Shown here one piece after another: positions 1 to 14,689 of a DNA stretch of 64,000 nucleotides. Each line of letters starts with the position of its first letter. Positions within the stretch are counted from its first letter, which is position 1. The position numbers and the translations under genes are program-made. Location of the stretch: contig JAQFVV010006629.1 of the NCBI GenBank assembly GCA_028023455.1, positions 250,001 to 314,000 of the forward strand. The letters are read 5' to 3'. This DNA is from Epiperipatus broadwayi. Taxonomy: Eukaryota; Onychophora; Udeonychophora; Euonychophora; Peripatidae. Below the pieces are notes generated by a model. It searched no databases, was not told the origin of the DNA, and worked only from the letters and a program-made list of their open reading frames with translations.

Positions 1-2219
1 TATTCTTTTTTTTTTTTTTTAAGTATCAAATTTTCTGAGTGAGGTCAACTCTTAATATGACAATTTGTGCTTGAGATGAAAATTTATGTTTAATTTAGTA
101 AAATATTTACTTATTTTACTTGTACTTGTGATCTGAGCTATTTTTCAAACTCTTCATCAGCAGTATAATTCAAAAGCATTAATATTTTTTCTACTCTTTT
201 TTAATATCCTTAGAGCATAACAGGAAATATAGCTTGAACAATTCAAGGTCTTCGTTATTAAAGATATGCCCTTATATCAAAGACTTTATTTCAAAATTTT
301 AATAAATAATTAAAAGGCAAAAACTGTAGATGTGTATATTTTCATTATCAATTTTGTGGTCAGCTGCTGGTTCTTGTTATCATAATTTTAGCTTTCATAC
401 ATAGTTTAATCACCTTTAATTGTTATTTAGTTTTGTTAATAGTAGTTTTGAAATCTTATCAAGTTTTGTCTGTCTGATGTTATTAAATATATCTAAACTT
501 GTTGATGTTTTTTTATGAAATCTTGTTTTTTTCAATTGACATTCAATGTACAAGTTGAATAGAATAACTACATGCCTCATTATATAAATTCTTTATCAGT
601 GTGAAACAATTCAGTTGAACAATATAGCATATTCTAATTATAGCTTTTTATTTGTATAGAATTTTATTATAAAGTTAATAAAATATTTTTGTACACTCAC
701 TTTCCTAAGAGCATAGCATAATTTAGCCTAGATAAGTGAATCATTGACTATGCTGTAATCAGTAAAGTCTATATATAGCCTTTTCTACTAGTCTGTTTCT
801 TTAATGGAAAACTTAATTCCATTGAGAACTAAATGAAATATTTGATCCTTCATATAAAAAATAAATAAATAAATAATTAGATACTCATTATTAGGATTAG
901 ACCGCTGTAACAGCAATGTAAATAAAGCAAATATTTCTATAGAAACTTTTACTTCAATAAACTATACATCTTTTTGTTATTTTGTGTTAGATTTTACCTT
1001 CAATTAATTTATTACATCAATCACTTGTCTATGATCTTATTTTGGTGCATCAAGATCTGCTGGATGATCTAATTTAGAATCCTTAGTAAACATCTTTTTT
1101 CATCAAGTAAAGAGAATGAAATACAAAAAATAAATCCATTTGTAGACCAATTTGCTACATATGAAAATGCCTACAACTCATTTTACAAAATGTATGTATC
1201 CTAAACTTTGTAGTAAGTAAAATGAAAATTAAATCACATGTTGCAAGTTGTATTGCTTTAATCAGATCAGGATTTATATTTTAGGTATACTTGAGATTAA
1301 ATTGAAATATTACTTTGCTAAAATTATGAAAATCTTCAATTCACTAATGCCATAATTTTGATTTACACCTTGAGACTATGTTGATAGCTAGATATTTGTT
1401 TATCTTTAGTAACAAGAAATATATGGTTTTTAAAAATGAATAATAAGGAATGATATGAACTCTACTTCAATTCTACCAGGTATTTTTTAGCAAAAATAAA
1501 TTCAATTAAGACAAATCTCATTGTTTACAGGATGTATCTAATGCATAGAGATTTTGCAAGATGTTCATATAAAGCATTTACTCTAATTTTTGAATACCTC
1601 AATATTTTATTTATTAAATCATCTTTCAGTCTAATTTAAAAAAAAAAAAAAATCCCCAAAGGTAAAAATAATAATCTGAAAGAATGATTAAACAATAATA
1701 AATACAAAATAAAAATCAAGCTTTTAACATGAACAAACAAACAATATTGGCAATTGTTTGATCATTAAATTTTTTTCTCAAATCAACCTAGAAGCAAAAC
1801 AGATCACAGAACAAAAAAGAGAGAAGAAAAAAAAGTATTATTGTAAATAGAAAAATTTAATGAAATTTTTATACAAAAACTCAAAAGCCATTAGTTTTCT
1901 CACACCTTTGACATTAACAAGTATGGTTTTAAAAATTCATGTTTAAAGCAAAGCTATTTAAAATTATATAAATATATATTATTCTGGAACAATTTGAAAA
2001 TTAAAATCAATCCTTTTTTTATTATATACATTTAATATTATATTTTTAAATATTTAATCCTAATTGCTTTTTTTTAAAATATTTTAACTAATAAGCATAT
2101 AATATACATGCTTGCAGGAATAGTGTTTCTTAGTCAGCAATTAGGATAACTATCTGTTTAAACACAATTCTGTGACAACACAAAGTTATAAACAAACAAT
2201 ATTGTGTATACATAGCAGT
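1..2219. other. AT-rich DNA, no gene seen
   Basis: I see no convincing coding segment, RNA gene or defined element. The stretch holds poly-A and poly-T runs, short ATAA repeats near 860 and almost no CpG. All reading frames are broken by frequent stops. Confidence 0.6.
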
Positions 2220-2415
2220 ATGAACAAACAAGAGACAATTAGACAGTGTTGAAAAAATTTAGAAAGAATAATTGTTTTCTAAAGAAGTTAAAAGACAGCA
2301 TTGCAAAATAGTATTAAATAAATAGAAAAATGAATCGACATGTTTTATATGTGGATATATTTGCAGTTCACTGATTGATTTGTGCAATCAATGTCATACT
2401 CATTTGTGAACTACT
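2220..2415 (+). pseudogene. 5'-truncated LINE 3' tail
   Basis: This segment aligns by eye with the 3' end of the LINE at about 42115-42270. Shared landmarks are a GTGTTGAA start, a region encoding lysine-rich sequence, and the ATGT..ACATGTGGAT track followed by a TTCAC motif. In the longer copy this part encodes a C-terminal zinc-finger-like segment, CSTCGCICDSQI, as in RTE-like non-LTR retrotransposons. Only the last roughly 190 bp remain, as expected for 5' truncation during target-primed reverse transcription. There are in-frame stops and no usable ORF. Confidence 0.6.
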
Positions 2416-4450
2416 AATGATGATATGCAAATAATATAGTATATCCTTAAAGCAATCAGACATACTTGAGATTGTGTTGTAGAATTGGGCTGATGATGTT
2501 ACTAATGATACCAAATATAAATCATTTATTAAGATAAAAAAAAAAAAAAGCTTATAATATAAATTAGGAAAAAGTTTGATTAGTGTTGCATTTGTAAAAT
2601 AATACACTACTGTCTACATTGACAACTAATTATACTTTTGCATACTCACAATGATTTTTTTTTTTTCAACCTTTATGACAAATGTATTCATAATATGTAT
2701 TTCACTTTTATTGCTAATTATATTCACTGATTCTTAGTTAATTGAAGCAAATAATAGATACTACATGTGTTAAATGTGAATAAAAAATCAGTCACAAAAG
2801 AAAACTGAATGTTTATTTATAGATATTAAAAAGTTAGCTGCAAATTAAGAATTATTAATTGTAGGTAAAGTTGCCAAGTGAGATTTTTTTTTTTCATGAC
2901 AGCGAATTAAATGATTTATTTATTTACTTTTTTTAATTTTTTTTATAAAGAAGCAATAAATAAATTCTGTTTTAATATTCAGGAATTTATAATATAGGTT
3001 ACAAAAGGACAATATGCAAAGAGAAAGAAAGGAAGGTAAACTAATCACAAGTATGAATAAAATGGTTTGCAGTATTACATTTTACATCAAAATAAGACAA
3101 TTATATCAATTTGTTGATCCTGAGACATGCATTAAACAATATTATCAAGTAAATTTTTTGTGAACTAATTAGAAAACATTGAATATTGCTAAGTAATACT
3201 ATGTGATACCTATGCCATGACCATAAGGAACTGAAGACATGACTGATATGTGAAATATTTATTCTAATATGTATAGAGTTATAAGTTATCCTAAAAAGCA
3301 CATTTTCTAATAAACGTAGTAAATAAGGAAAAGGACAAAAAGTAAATGAAAGGTGTGGTAATGACTGACTTTATCACACTATTGCAGAGAAAGCAAAAAT
3401 ATTCCTCGGAAATAAAATTTTGAATAATATAAATGATCCCCCCCCCTCCCAATATGATATGATGAAATACAAGTTGATCACTCAGTTATTTCTAATTCTA
3501 GTTTTTTCAGTTTATTTATTCAGTTTTTTTTTAGACTTTTTTTTTTTAAGATTTGTTTTTTTAAAAAAAGGCAGCACTAAATAAGAATGATGATTTGAGG
3601 TTTGAACATAATGAATATTATCCAATTATGTTGGCTTGAATAAACCTTAGTGAGTTATCATGAGCATGCACTTAATAAACATTCATAATCATGCAGCAAT
3701 CTAAATTTTTCCTTTTTCATCACTAAATAATATGAATAATCATATCAGGTTTTTTTTTTAAAGCAAAAATGAGCTTTTATTAAGAATTCAAATGATGCAT
3801 GTATGTTACAACTAGGATTTTAAATATAAAAATATGCTTAAAGCGGTTGGATAACTATAAAGAGTTTAAACAACTCCTTGTCAATATCTTAATATATAGA
3901 TATATAAATAATTAGTAAAATTTATTTAAATAATCATTATACATATGAATTTATAAATTATGAAGCATATTACTAATAACAAAGAATTCATCATTGAATC
4001 ATATATCTCCGCAACATCGTTAAGTGCATATTTGCTTATAAGAAGATTTATATAAAACAATGATATTCACTAAAATTGTTGTAAGAGCCAATGTCTGGCT
4101 AGAGTTACACTAATAAATTGTTTTAAAACCAGCTATATGTTATCTACTTGTGGCAAATATGTTTGTTTCCTTCATTTTTTAACATTCTTTTCAATGGTTA
4201 GCACATATTCTTTATTCTATACTACTATCATAAACTGTGTAATAAAAAAAAGAATGCCAGTGGTTTTATTGCTCGGGAGTCCATAAGAATTTTAAGCGCC
4301 AGAACTACAAGCACCAGAATCTATTCTGCGTCCTTTCAATCCTAAATTGGATGCCCTTCTAACTGCTCCAAACCTCACAGTGTACTTTGTAATGAAGTTG
4401 TTTAATTTGAGTAGCCACATGTTTAGCAGTCAGTCAGTCTTTAGATTATC
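2416..4450. other. AT-rich DNA, no gene seen
   Basis: No supported feature. There are homopolymer runs, including a C-rich stretch near 3440, and scattered TA repeats. A slightly less AT-rich patch at 4255-4380 contains GGATGCCCTTC, a motif also seen in some animal SINE tails, but nothing else around it supports an element. Confidence 0.5.
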
Positions 4451-4454
4451 TGTT

Positions 4455-4775
4455 TTAATGAATAAATATTATTTATTTATTTTTTTAAAAAAAGTTTTTT
4501 CCTCCATAATTTGCCATAGCTTCTGTTATTATTATTTTAATAACAATGAAAGCTCTGGAAAATTATTGAATAAAAAAAAAAAAATGCATAATGAGCACAA
4601 CTGCTCTTAAAATATATTTAAATACTTTTAATGAATGAATATTATTTACTTATTTAAAAAAAAATTGTATAATTTATCAGTACTTCTGTTATTATTATTA
4701 TTATTTTAATAATAACAGAAGGTCTAACAAATTACTGAATAATAATAAAAAAAAAACTTTGACAATAATGAGTAT
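4455..4775. repeat. Diverged tandem duplication with hairpins
   Basis: Two units of about 160-170 bp follow one another. Each begins with TGAATGAATATTATTTA or a close variant, continues through a poly-A run, then CTTCTGTTATTATTATT followed by its near complement AATAATAACAGAAG, and ends with AATTATTGAATAA plus poly-A. The hairpin is almost perfect in the second unit. No coding content is supported. Confidence 0.6.
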
Positions 4776-5307
4776 CAGCAATATAGAGATATGTTTAAAT
4801 ATTTTGATATTTGCAGATTTAAAAATCCAGTCAACCAAATATATTTAATATTCTATGGAAGATTGATGACCCATTCTATATATAAAATTGATGAAATTAT
4901 CATTTCTCTTTCTAAGATAATTTTATTTTGCTTTGTAAATATTCCTCATTTAATTATGGACGATTATTTTCAGTTATTTTTGTGAATTTAAAATCATTAA
5001 CAAGATATATGTATATACACATTATCAGTTTATTTTGATTAAAATAAATAGCATTTTCTGATTTTGTCACTATAATGAGCTTATTAAAGTTTATAAAATA
5101 TTAAGATACTAGAATGATTTTAAAAAAACTGCAAACAATGGCAAACTATCATCAATGATAATCAAGTGTTTTTTAGAATTCTTTATTGCTTAATTTATTC
5201 AATTTGTCCTTGATTAGAAAGTGTAATACATATCTATATTTATATGAGTATGTTTCATACATATATACATATTTGATAAAACAACAAAAAATTAATAAAC
5301 AGCAAAA

Positions 5308-5380
5308 GACCTGATGATGCAGTGGTTAGTGACTTAGGCAATTATGCCTATATTCTGGAATTCAAGTCTAGAATGAGGCA
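5308..5380 (+). repeat. tRNA-like (SINE-type) fragment
   Basis: The sequence resembles the 5' part of a tRNA gene: an A-box-like GCAGTGGTTAGTGACTTAGG, then an anticodon-arm-like region, then a degenerate B box, GGAATTCAAGTCT. The flanks are plain AT-rich DNA. It is probably a tRNA-derived SINE remnant, because the arms do not pair well enough for a functional tRNA. Confidence 0.45.
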
Positions 5381-5629
5381 TGAATTTATTTATCAATTTA
5401 AATAATTATCAATAGGTTCAGAATTTTTTTAGATAGCCATACAATAGTTAAATAAACATATTTATATGATGGCAAATACTATATACGAATACTCTTTTTA
5501 TAGAAGAGCAGTAAGTGGTGATAAATGAAGATAATTTGTTCTTAATATTTTCTCATCTGTTTTTAAAAATGTTAAAGTTTAAACTGCATAACTATGTTTA
5601 TATATGTTAGAATTAACAAGAACGGATTG

Positions 5630-5880
5630 AAGATGAATACATGAGGGAGCAAACAGCTATCAGTGATATGTTAAGAAAATTAAGAGACTGACATGGATCA
5701 GAACTAGACATGTTGCTAGAAGATATGATAGATGGACATGCTAAAGTTCTAAATTGGGTACCAAAAAATTAGAAGAGAAAAAGTGGTCACATTGAGATCG
5801 TTGGATAAGAAAGTTTTGTGGATTGGTTTGGAGAAGCCATGAAATGAAAATGTTTAAAGAAACTCAAGATCTTCTTTGTT
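5630..5880 (+). pseudogene. Decayed LINE C-terminal fragment
   Basis: Translating across frames gives pieces that match, in order, the region downstream of the reverse transcriptase in many LINEs: a WIRTRHVARR-like stretch (family pattern W-x-GHVAR), then an RW-x-KVLNWVPK-like stretch (family pattern W-x-P), then lysine-rich sequence and a W-containing segment. At least two frameshifts and several stops interrupt it. No RT domain is left upstream, so this is a dead 5'-truncated copy. Assignment rests on motif order and is tentative. Confidence 0.5.
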
Positions 5881-6569
5881 ATGAATCAACAATAATATAC
5901 CAAAAATATTAGATGAATAATAGCAATATAGCAGTGAAAGAATTGTAACAACATCACATAACTTTTTCAGCTTATTTATATGCTTGCAAGAGCAGTTTTT
6001 TAGAGTAGATTAAAAATACTTTCTCTTGGAAATGGAATAACAAATAGATAAAAAACATTTTTTTATATAGCCACTGCAAAATAAAAAGCTTTCTCTCAGT
6101 TTCTCAAAGAGATACAATGAAGCCAAATATTTTATTCATCAAACTTATCAATTGCCAAGTTGTGAGAGGTTGAGTAGATGTTTTCATCCTAGTTTTACTC
6201 ATTTACTAGTCAATATTGAATGGTTGAAGAGCACCACAGATAACTCACCAGCCTGCCATTTGTATGGCTTGGGATTTGAATCTTCGTCAAGTGAAATTTT
6301 TATAGGCTTGATTTTTTTCAGGTAGTTTATCCATATCCAATTCAGGTAATTATCTAATGTTGGTCATAGATATGTATTTAGCTATTTTTAGCTAAATGTG
6401 AAAGAAGGGGAAAAGGTTCAAAGTCTCATCTCATGGCAATTAGCAACTCTAATGAGTACTGGTTTTTCACTTATTGAATGATTATCTGTGTTGTCTCTAG
6501 CCCAGTTACCTGAAAAAAAAAATCCCAACATGAAATTGGATTTAACTTGAAATTTTTTTATTATTATCT

Positions 6570-6637
6570 AGATTTAAACTCATCTTGTGGCAAAGCCAGG
6601 CAAATGTGTTTCCATTATACCACCTAATCCTTGGTAA
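6570..6637 (-). repeat. tRNA-like fragment
   Basis: On the minus strand a TAGGTGGTATAATGG A-box-like motif is followed about 40 bases later by GAGTTTAAATC, a near-consensus B box. The arms are only partly paired. This looks like a SINE head or tRNA pseudogene rather than a working tRNA. Confidence 0.45.
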
Positions 6638-9600
6638 AATAATACTAATTATACACGCAGTATTTATGATGATTATAATAATTGTTTGTTTTTATTGTAT
6701 ATTTTATTGAAATGACAGGTTATATCAGTTTTAGAATTGACATTGAATTTTATTGAATCATTAATAGAAAATTGTTTATTTCCATGGGTTTTTTTTTCCT
6801 CCTATGATGGCTATTAGATGTTGAAATATAAACCAACTTAGAAAAATGTATTCATAATCTAATAATTTCTTTCTACACCTAGTTAAAGATTATTTTTCCT
6901 GCTTAATTGAATTTTAAACAATTTTACAGCTATAATAATTCAATATCTAAAAAAAAAACAATAATGTTTATAATTTGTTAATTAAATGTATTCTTAAATG
7001 TTTTAATACATTTAAGAATTTCAGTTTTTTTGTTTACAGAAATAACTTTGTATGATGACACTTTTAAATGTTTTCCCTTTTTTTTTTATATTTATTCTTA
7101 AAATATTTTATTGATTGGAATTTTGACTGGGCAATTGACTTAATGAATATAATATTTTGCTGGTGAAAAAAAAAAAAGTGAATTGTTAATTTTAGAAGAA
7201 ATGGTTAATAAGTTACTATTTGTTTTCAATTACATTTTTTTTTTTTTATGTTGATGTATTCATTAGAAGTACAACAACTTATTGATTAGAAATTTTTCTA
7301 GGTGCACAGATAAAAGCAAAACTTTTTTAAAAACAATCTTGTAGTGGGTAATAATAGCACTTTTTTTTTTTAATGAAAGACACTGATCAGATGCTATATC
7401 ACAAATGCAAGAGGATATTTATAATATCTTTATAATTATTTTATAGAGCTATCAAAAGCAAGGAAGAACTGCTGAATTACATATCTTTTGATTAGTCATC
7501 AAAACAACAAAAGAATTTTAATTTTTATTTATTAACAAGATACTTATTTATTGATACAACTATTTAATTACTAAGAAAATAATAATGTGTCCTTAAAGAT
7601 GAATTTACAGCCATCTACTTATCAATGTTCTTTACAAAATTCTTTATTTTTGCAGCAATTGAGATTATAAGGATTATAATATGATATCATAAGCTATCTA
7701 ATAATATGTTTTTAGTACATTAACATCTATTAAGATAAAATAACTAGGCAACTGAGTATGATGATCTAGTGATAATGTTATAATTATCAGTAGTAATCTA
7801 CCACAGCTTGCTGTCTCTTAATACAGTTTATTTTAGCTGGTCGATTTTAGAAATACTCATATTTTTTAAAGAGCCTTTTCATTATTAAAATGCAAAACAA
7901 TATACTGTAAAATTTATTTAAATTATCTATAAAATAAAATTAAATATGGTTATTATTAAATAATATCAAACATTCTATCATCTAACATATTAATATAGAT
8001 ATCAAGAAATATATTTTTTATTCATGTTAGAAAATTTAACAACTTATATACTTTTTGTAGTTCTGTTATTTTTTATGACATGAATTACATATTACTGTTC
8101 CTCAGAATCAGGAAATTTTTCTCATGTAAACAATAATGAAAAAATTCCCCACTAAATCAGTTTAATCAAACAATAAGTCAATTTCAGTTTCAGATTACAT
8201 ATTTGTATAATAAGAAATAAATTACTATTAAAAATAAATTGTCTTGAATTCTAATTTTAAAAATTGAATATTTTTTTTTTTAGAAGTGAAAGCCATTTCA
8301 ATTTTACTTTGTGTATATAAATACTTTAATATATTTGTATGTAATGTGTATATTTTAGTATTGCTACATTTTAGCATGAAATATGTATACAGTATTAAAT
8401 ACTTTTTTAGTATATACATTAATTATTCTCATTCATTTCTTTTTGAATAATTATTTTCATTTCCTCTGATTTTGTCTTATCATGTGACATTTTGTTTACA
8501 TCTGTTTTATTAAATAATAAAATTTCTTTAAATGTCATCAGATGTCAACTTCCAGATTAAAAATTGGTTAATTTGTAACTCTTTATACATGTGTTTTTCT
8601 CATTTTATTATTTACTGTTTTTTTTACTGTATTTTTAATTATTAGCCTATATTTCATATAATTAGCATTATGAATGAAGTACCATTATCTGAAAAACAAG
8701 TTTCATTTCTCCAAAAAGTTTTTACAAAGGTTTTATCTTTCTAAAGAGTTTTGTGCTTTAATAAGAAACATTTGATTATCATCAGTTGTTACTTTCAATT
8801 GCTTCTCATCAAATTCAAAACAAAAATTATTGAAGTATTTTGTATAGTACTAATTAATGTGATGTAATAAATATTACTTTACTACAATAAATTATATATA
8901 GATACAATAAACTATTAAGAAAGAAGATCAAGTGCTATTAGAGCTTGCATAATTGCCATAAAGCAGAATACACGTATATTTTAAAAATTTATAACCAGTA
9001 TTTATTTTTAATTTGACCCCTATCTTATGCCGAAAACACAATACATTAGGTTTTTTTTTTTTTTTACCTTTAACAGATTTTTATAAGTAGAATCTGCATC
9101 TCTAATCATTATTGTCTTTTTTTTAATTTTATTTTATTTTGTTTGTTTTATAATTTTTTTTACTATTAATATTGTGGAGTAGTAATTGATACAGTTATGC
9201 CAACAGCAAAATGTCATGTCAAATTAGATGGGAGAAAGAAATGATAGATTACTTCTTTGTATTATAGTAAAAATGTTTTGAATAGGAAAAATACCCATTC
9301 ATATTAAAACAAGAGTTTATGCTAACCTAATGACATCTAATAATAATAATAATAATAAAAATTAAGGTAAACTATAAACTCATTATTAGTTTGATGATTC
9401 TCCATTAATGAAATTTGCTTCATGTTACATTTTTTTTTTTTTTTTATGGTTAGCAGCCTGACATTTGTCTGATCAATTGAGATTATCCTGGAATTTTTAT
9501 TTTCCATCAAAATTTGCTAGCTAGAAATCCATCCACTAATTAAAATTAAATGGCCAGTTGGATTGATTGGTTATGAAATTTTTCATATCGCTGAAAATAT

Positions 9601-10329
9601 TCTTCATGCTTTATTTTAGATGTTGATTCCATGTCATGAATAAAACAGGTGGATGCACTATCCAATATATAAATTACCATAATACTATAAATAAATATAA
9701 TAAAATGTTCTAATCGTATTTGTTACACAAATATAAATATTTTATTATATAGAATATCATTTATTAATGTATGATAAGTTTGCTGCTTGAAGCAAGTGGA
9801 GTTAATTAGACAATAATCTAGTGATAATACTTGTTCATCACTATTGGTAAATTTTACTGCTAGCCACTTTCTTAGCAAAGGTTATTATAGCATTTTATTA
9901 CAGAGGATAATTTAAGTAAATTATATGCTATTAGATTAATTATCTGTTCACTGGAGTTATATGCCCCTTGCAAGTTTACTGCATGTGATTAAAACTGTTT
10001 TTAGTTGTGGTTTTTGATATAATATCTATCTACTGTGAGTGTTCAAATTGATGATCCACATACATATATATATATAATAAAAAAAAAAAATAACATAGTA
10101 AGCAATTCAGCATAATAAATTTAACGAAATAGGATTAATATTATTTTATACATTTCATATATAAATGCAATCACCATAGTAACAATATTACATACAGTTT
10201 AATGTTTTTTATGTTGTGTATATTTTATTTGTAACATATTTTAAAAAAAAATATTGTTATTAAAAAAAGGTTATTATATCAATTTTATATTTTGGTTTGT
10301 AAAATATTATTTTAAGAAAAAAATTGTAA
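6638..10329. other. AT-rich DNA, no gene seen
   Basis: No supported feature. Poly-T and poly-A tracts are frequent, CpG is nearly absent, and short palindromes such as the one near 6993-7020 are expected in DNA of this composition. Confidence 0.5.
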
Positions 10330-10870
10330 TCGAATTTAAATGTGATCTTCGTGTGTCTTCTTATCTATGACCGTGTGTGGCCGCAAAGATAAAAAACGTC
10401 AGAAAGAGAATCTATAAAAATGACGTGACAGAAGATAAAAGAGGTCAGATCGGTCAGTCATTCTCAGTCACTCACTCAAGCACGCACACACTTATTATCA
10501 CTTTGTATGGTAAAGGACAAATCTATTTGTTGTATCTTAAGAAAATGAACCTTTTCAATATTAAAATTGTTGGTTTGTAAAACTATAAAACATGGAGTAG
10601 TAGCAGGATTATCTGCCCGTTCAATCATTCAGGCGGACAAATTGAAGTGTTCCGAAGAGCGGCGGCAATGTAAAAAAAAAAAAACCTATAAAAAAAAAAT
10701 GCTTTATAAATAAAGAAAAGACAAATGGATTTGCATAAACATCGTCTCCCGACTAACCCAATGGATCAATTCACCTCATAACCTGGATCGTCGAAATACA
10801 CTCACCTCTACAGAATGGAAAGAGAAAAAGGAAACTTTTTAATGAGTATTGCAAAGTTTACAATTACTAT
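10330..10870. promoter_or_regulatory. CpG-dense patch, candidate promoter
   Basis: CpG dinucleotides, almost missing in the preceding 10 kb, become frequent here (around 10340-10480 and 10610-10900). A TATAAAAA box lies at 10413-10420, followed immediately by TGACGTGA, a CRE-like site, and by TCAG-containing initiator-like motifs at 10445-10460. A second GC-richer piece with GCGGCGGC lies at 10659-10666. In invertebrate genomes with germline methylation such patches often mark unmethylated promoters or exons. No protein-coding exon could be assigned, so direction and target gene are unknown. Confidence 0.35.
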
Positions 10871-13800
10871 TTCGGACGGAGAAAATCCTCTTTACACTAT
10901 AAATGAAGGCAATCGATAGACTAATAAACAGTGAATGGACAGATTTATATATATGGTATGATTATTTTTTTTTATGAAAAATATGTGTGTTAATTTTTTT
11001 ATATGTAATACTATATGATTTTTTTTTATCTAAAGAAATATAATTATTAAATGAAAATGATCGGAAAGACTCAAATATAGTTATTATTTCATATTCATTT
11101 ATCCGTAATTATTTTTGATAAACGAATAGACTTTGATACCCTCTTATTGCACATTTTGGTATAGGGTATATGTAAATTTTTATTTTTTTTTAGTAAAATA
11201 TCTAAGAACCTTTCCCATCATTTATTCATTCATTTTTTTGTATGTGTCGTTAACGTTCTTGCAACACGTATATAGAGATACATATAGCAACATGATTATT
11301 TTATTTAGTCAACCAATTTAAAATATAAAGACATTTCGGATGTATACTATCATTAATATTGTCAATCTTCTTTTTTATAATTAAATAAATTGAGTTAATT
11401 TAAATATCAAGACTAGTTTACTTATTTTGTTTTATTTGGATTGCGTAAGACGGCGGAGCAACTTAGGTAACAGAATTCAAACTCAGCTTGGTAAGCGAAT
11501 TGAAATAGAAGATAAGGTATATTTTGCTTATTAATATTTTATTTTGTTTCTATATAAATTTCATAGTTATATTTGCATTCGAATATTATATATCCATATT
11601 ATTATGTCTCTTAATTAATATTACAAAGTCAATCATTTCATGTTTGTCTGATTCCGTAATAAAAATCTAAATAGATTATACTTTATCGTTCGGTTTGGAG
11701 TAGTTCGTTTGAATATTTCTTAAACTCCTATAAAATAAAGAGAATAAACTTCATTGACCGATTTAATTGAATATTATTTTCATTTATAGAAATATCAAAT
11801 ATAATCATGTGTTTTAATTGTTGCCAATCAAAATTTTTTATTCAGTTATTTAAAGTTTTCAAACAAGTTGTATTAATATTCACAAGATCGAATAAACATC
11901 CAAGAGAAGCTCGATATATTTTTAGTTAATATAATTGGACATTGTAAAATTAGAAATGAGCTAATAGAGTATTGATATTAAACTCCAGTGAAATATTTTA
12001 GTTTAAAACCTAAACGAAGCATTAATTAAGCATCATTTTATTGAGAGATATTTATAAATTATTTTGTAACTTATTGATAGTCTATCGACGTCTATTAATT
12101 TGTTTAAACATTTAAATGAGTGTATAAATTTTCAAAGTGTTTATAAAATTATAATAAAACCAGTTGAGGTCCACAGAAAATTATTAATTATAGATTGAGG
12201 TAGAAAGAATTGTATATCGTTCATTGACGCGAGTATTTATTTTTATATTTAGCGTTTGCTAACATGGATATATGCATATTTGGGGTTCAGTTATTATTTT
12301 GTTTTGTCGTTTAAATAATGTCTGTATGCAAACCAATGTTTTGTAAAATGCTATTCAGGTACTTAGAAAATTATCCATTAAGTTATAAAGACAGTACCTT
12401 TAAATAATAAAGTGGAGTTAAAGTACTATAACAGTAACAGGCTAATAAAATATATATATTGGAATCTAGATTAGTTATTAATTGGATTGGTTTTGATTAG
12501 ATTGCCAATCAAGTGTTAACCTAATCCTATATTATTGTATAGGGCAATAGTAGTTGATTTCACCGCTCTATGCAATTTATATTGTAGTTGACGGTTTTGT
12601 TGATGGCTGGAGCAGATAATCTTCCGATCTATTTTTCATATAACTTAAGTAAATTAAACTTTAAGAGAGATTATTTGTGCTTTATGATGGTTTATTATAT
12701 AATGGCGACCCGATTGAGCTAGACCAGATTAATTTATATTGGATTTTAGAATTTTATCAGATCAGATTGATCATCCTAACCATCACCTTCATCCATCGAT
12801 TTAATCAGTTGCAAATTGGCACCAATTTTTGGGCCTATTTTTGTTAGATTTGAATGGATCACAGCAACGACAAACCGTCGGTTACCTCAATTAAAATTAA
12901 ATGATTTTGTTTAGATTGTGAATAATCACTGGATATATAAGTCAATCAATAAATGTTGCCCAATAGCATACTTATTTTACTTTATCTGAATCATACTATT
13001 TTAAATTCAAACTGTTTTTCTTGTTTAATCTGATTGCAGTTATAGTTCTAATATAAATTATAACTATATGCTTTAAGAATTGTTCTAGTTTTTAATTGGA
13101 ACTAAGAACATATATGATGTAATTGCAATTGTTTTTATAGATTTATGTGAATTTTTATTCATTTATAGAATATAAGTTTATAAAAAAAAGCAAATTGTTT
13201 TATCCTAATTAGATTATTTTTCTTTATATATATCTTTGATTTATTTCTGTTATTATTTTTTTCAAGGTTAAATTTATCACATATGATCAGAAAGATTATA
13301 TCTGTTTGACAAACATTTAACAAACTGAATTTACAAGTTCTTGTCTTTTTAATTATCTTTTATGTTTACTTCACTGAATTGTACTAGAATTCTGTATATA
13401 TTAGTTCTTAGTTAGATTTCTAAATAAAAAGAGGAAATGAAATCTGAAAAGGATCACTCATAAACTTTTGCAAAGAATTATGAGCAGCATTTTTAATAAA
13501 AAGTTAATATTTTGTATTTACTATATATATACTTTTATTGTTTTGCAATACTTAAAATAACATTTATGATGCTACTTTGTGATTTAAAAAATTACAAACT
13601 CAAATTAATCCTTTAATATCTAGTTGGCATAATTATTATTTTTAAAGTTTAAATATTTGTATTTAAATTTTTAAAAAAATAAAATTAAATTTCTATTTCC
13701 ACCTTATTTTATAATATGCATGCTTATTAATAAATAGAATGGTGGCTTTAAAAGTATAAAATACAAATACTGTACAATGACAAATTTGCCCTATAAACAT

Positions 13801-14689
13801 CTTTATACGTATCAAAATATTGCAGTTTTCCATATAAATTTAAGTACACTTGTATAATAAAATCTTTAGTTTCATTGTTATAATTATATTTATATATATC
13901 ATTTTTATTTGATTATGACTTCTGTCTTACTTTTATTCTTATGACTTTGAACAAAACATTTAAGTTAACTGTTTAAAATTCCATTCTTCTTAACAATCAT
14001 TTAAAACTCATACAAAGAATAATCTGTATGCATAGTTAGGTTTAAAGTATTTATATTTTTTAGGTAAATTATTTGCAAGTTTTATTTATTTTCTAAGTAT
14101 ATCTCAAAGCAGAGTATATATATATATTTTAATAAAGAAAAATGCTTAGTGTAAAACATTTCTTGTATTTAATGTTTTTTTTTTACTATCTACAAAATAG
14201 TTTTTTAAAAATATTAATATAATTCTCACTTAATAAAATCGCTTTGATCTCTGATTAATAGATAAGTATCCTTTTCAATATATTTTTTTTGATTTTTTAA
14301 AAAAAGAATTAATGAAATTATATATACTTCCATATATATTGTAACAGTACAAAAGAGGTATAAATATAATGTAAGAAGTGGGGGTAATATAAATTCAAGT
14401 AAAATGTTTAAGTAAAATGATTAAACTTAAATATTATGATGGTGTTGTTACGCACACAAGTGGGGTAGTCTTATTTAACTGTAACTATTCTAGAAAATTA
14501 TAGTGATGGTCAGACTATGAGTCCTGATTATATGTGATCTCATAGATTTCAGTCACATTTGAAGATTATCATTCCCACACTGATTTTACTGGAAGGAAAA
14601 TCCCTCATGAATAATATATTTATGTTAGATTTAATTCAGGCACCATCTCAAAATGGGAACATTCATAGAAAGAGTTTGAACTCGCTTAT
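10871..14689. other. AT-rich DNA, some CpG, no gene assigned
   Basis: CpG remains moderately present up to about 12.9 kb and then becomes rare again. A short GC-richer piece at 11445-11515 contains GT-type donor-like sites but no clear acceptor or reading frame. TA microsatellites occur near 14115. I could not support a gene here. Confidence 0.4.

Noticed and set aside
5311-5330. CTGATGATGCAG as a hammerhead core
   Set aside because: No downstream GAAA and no stem II; the context is a tRNA-like fragment.
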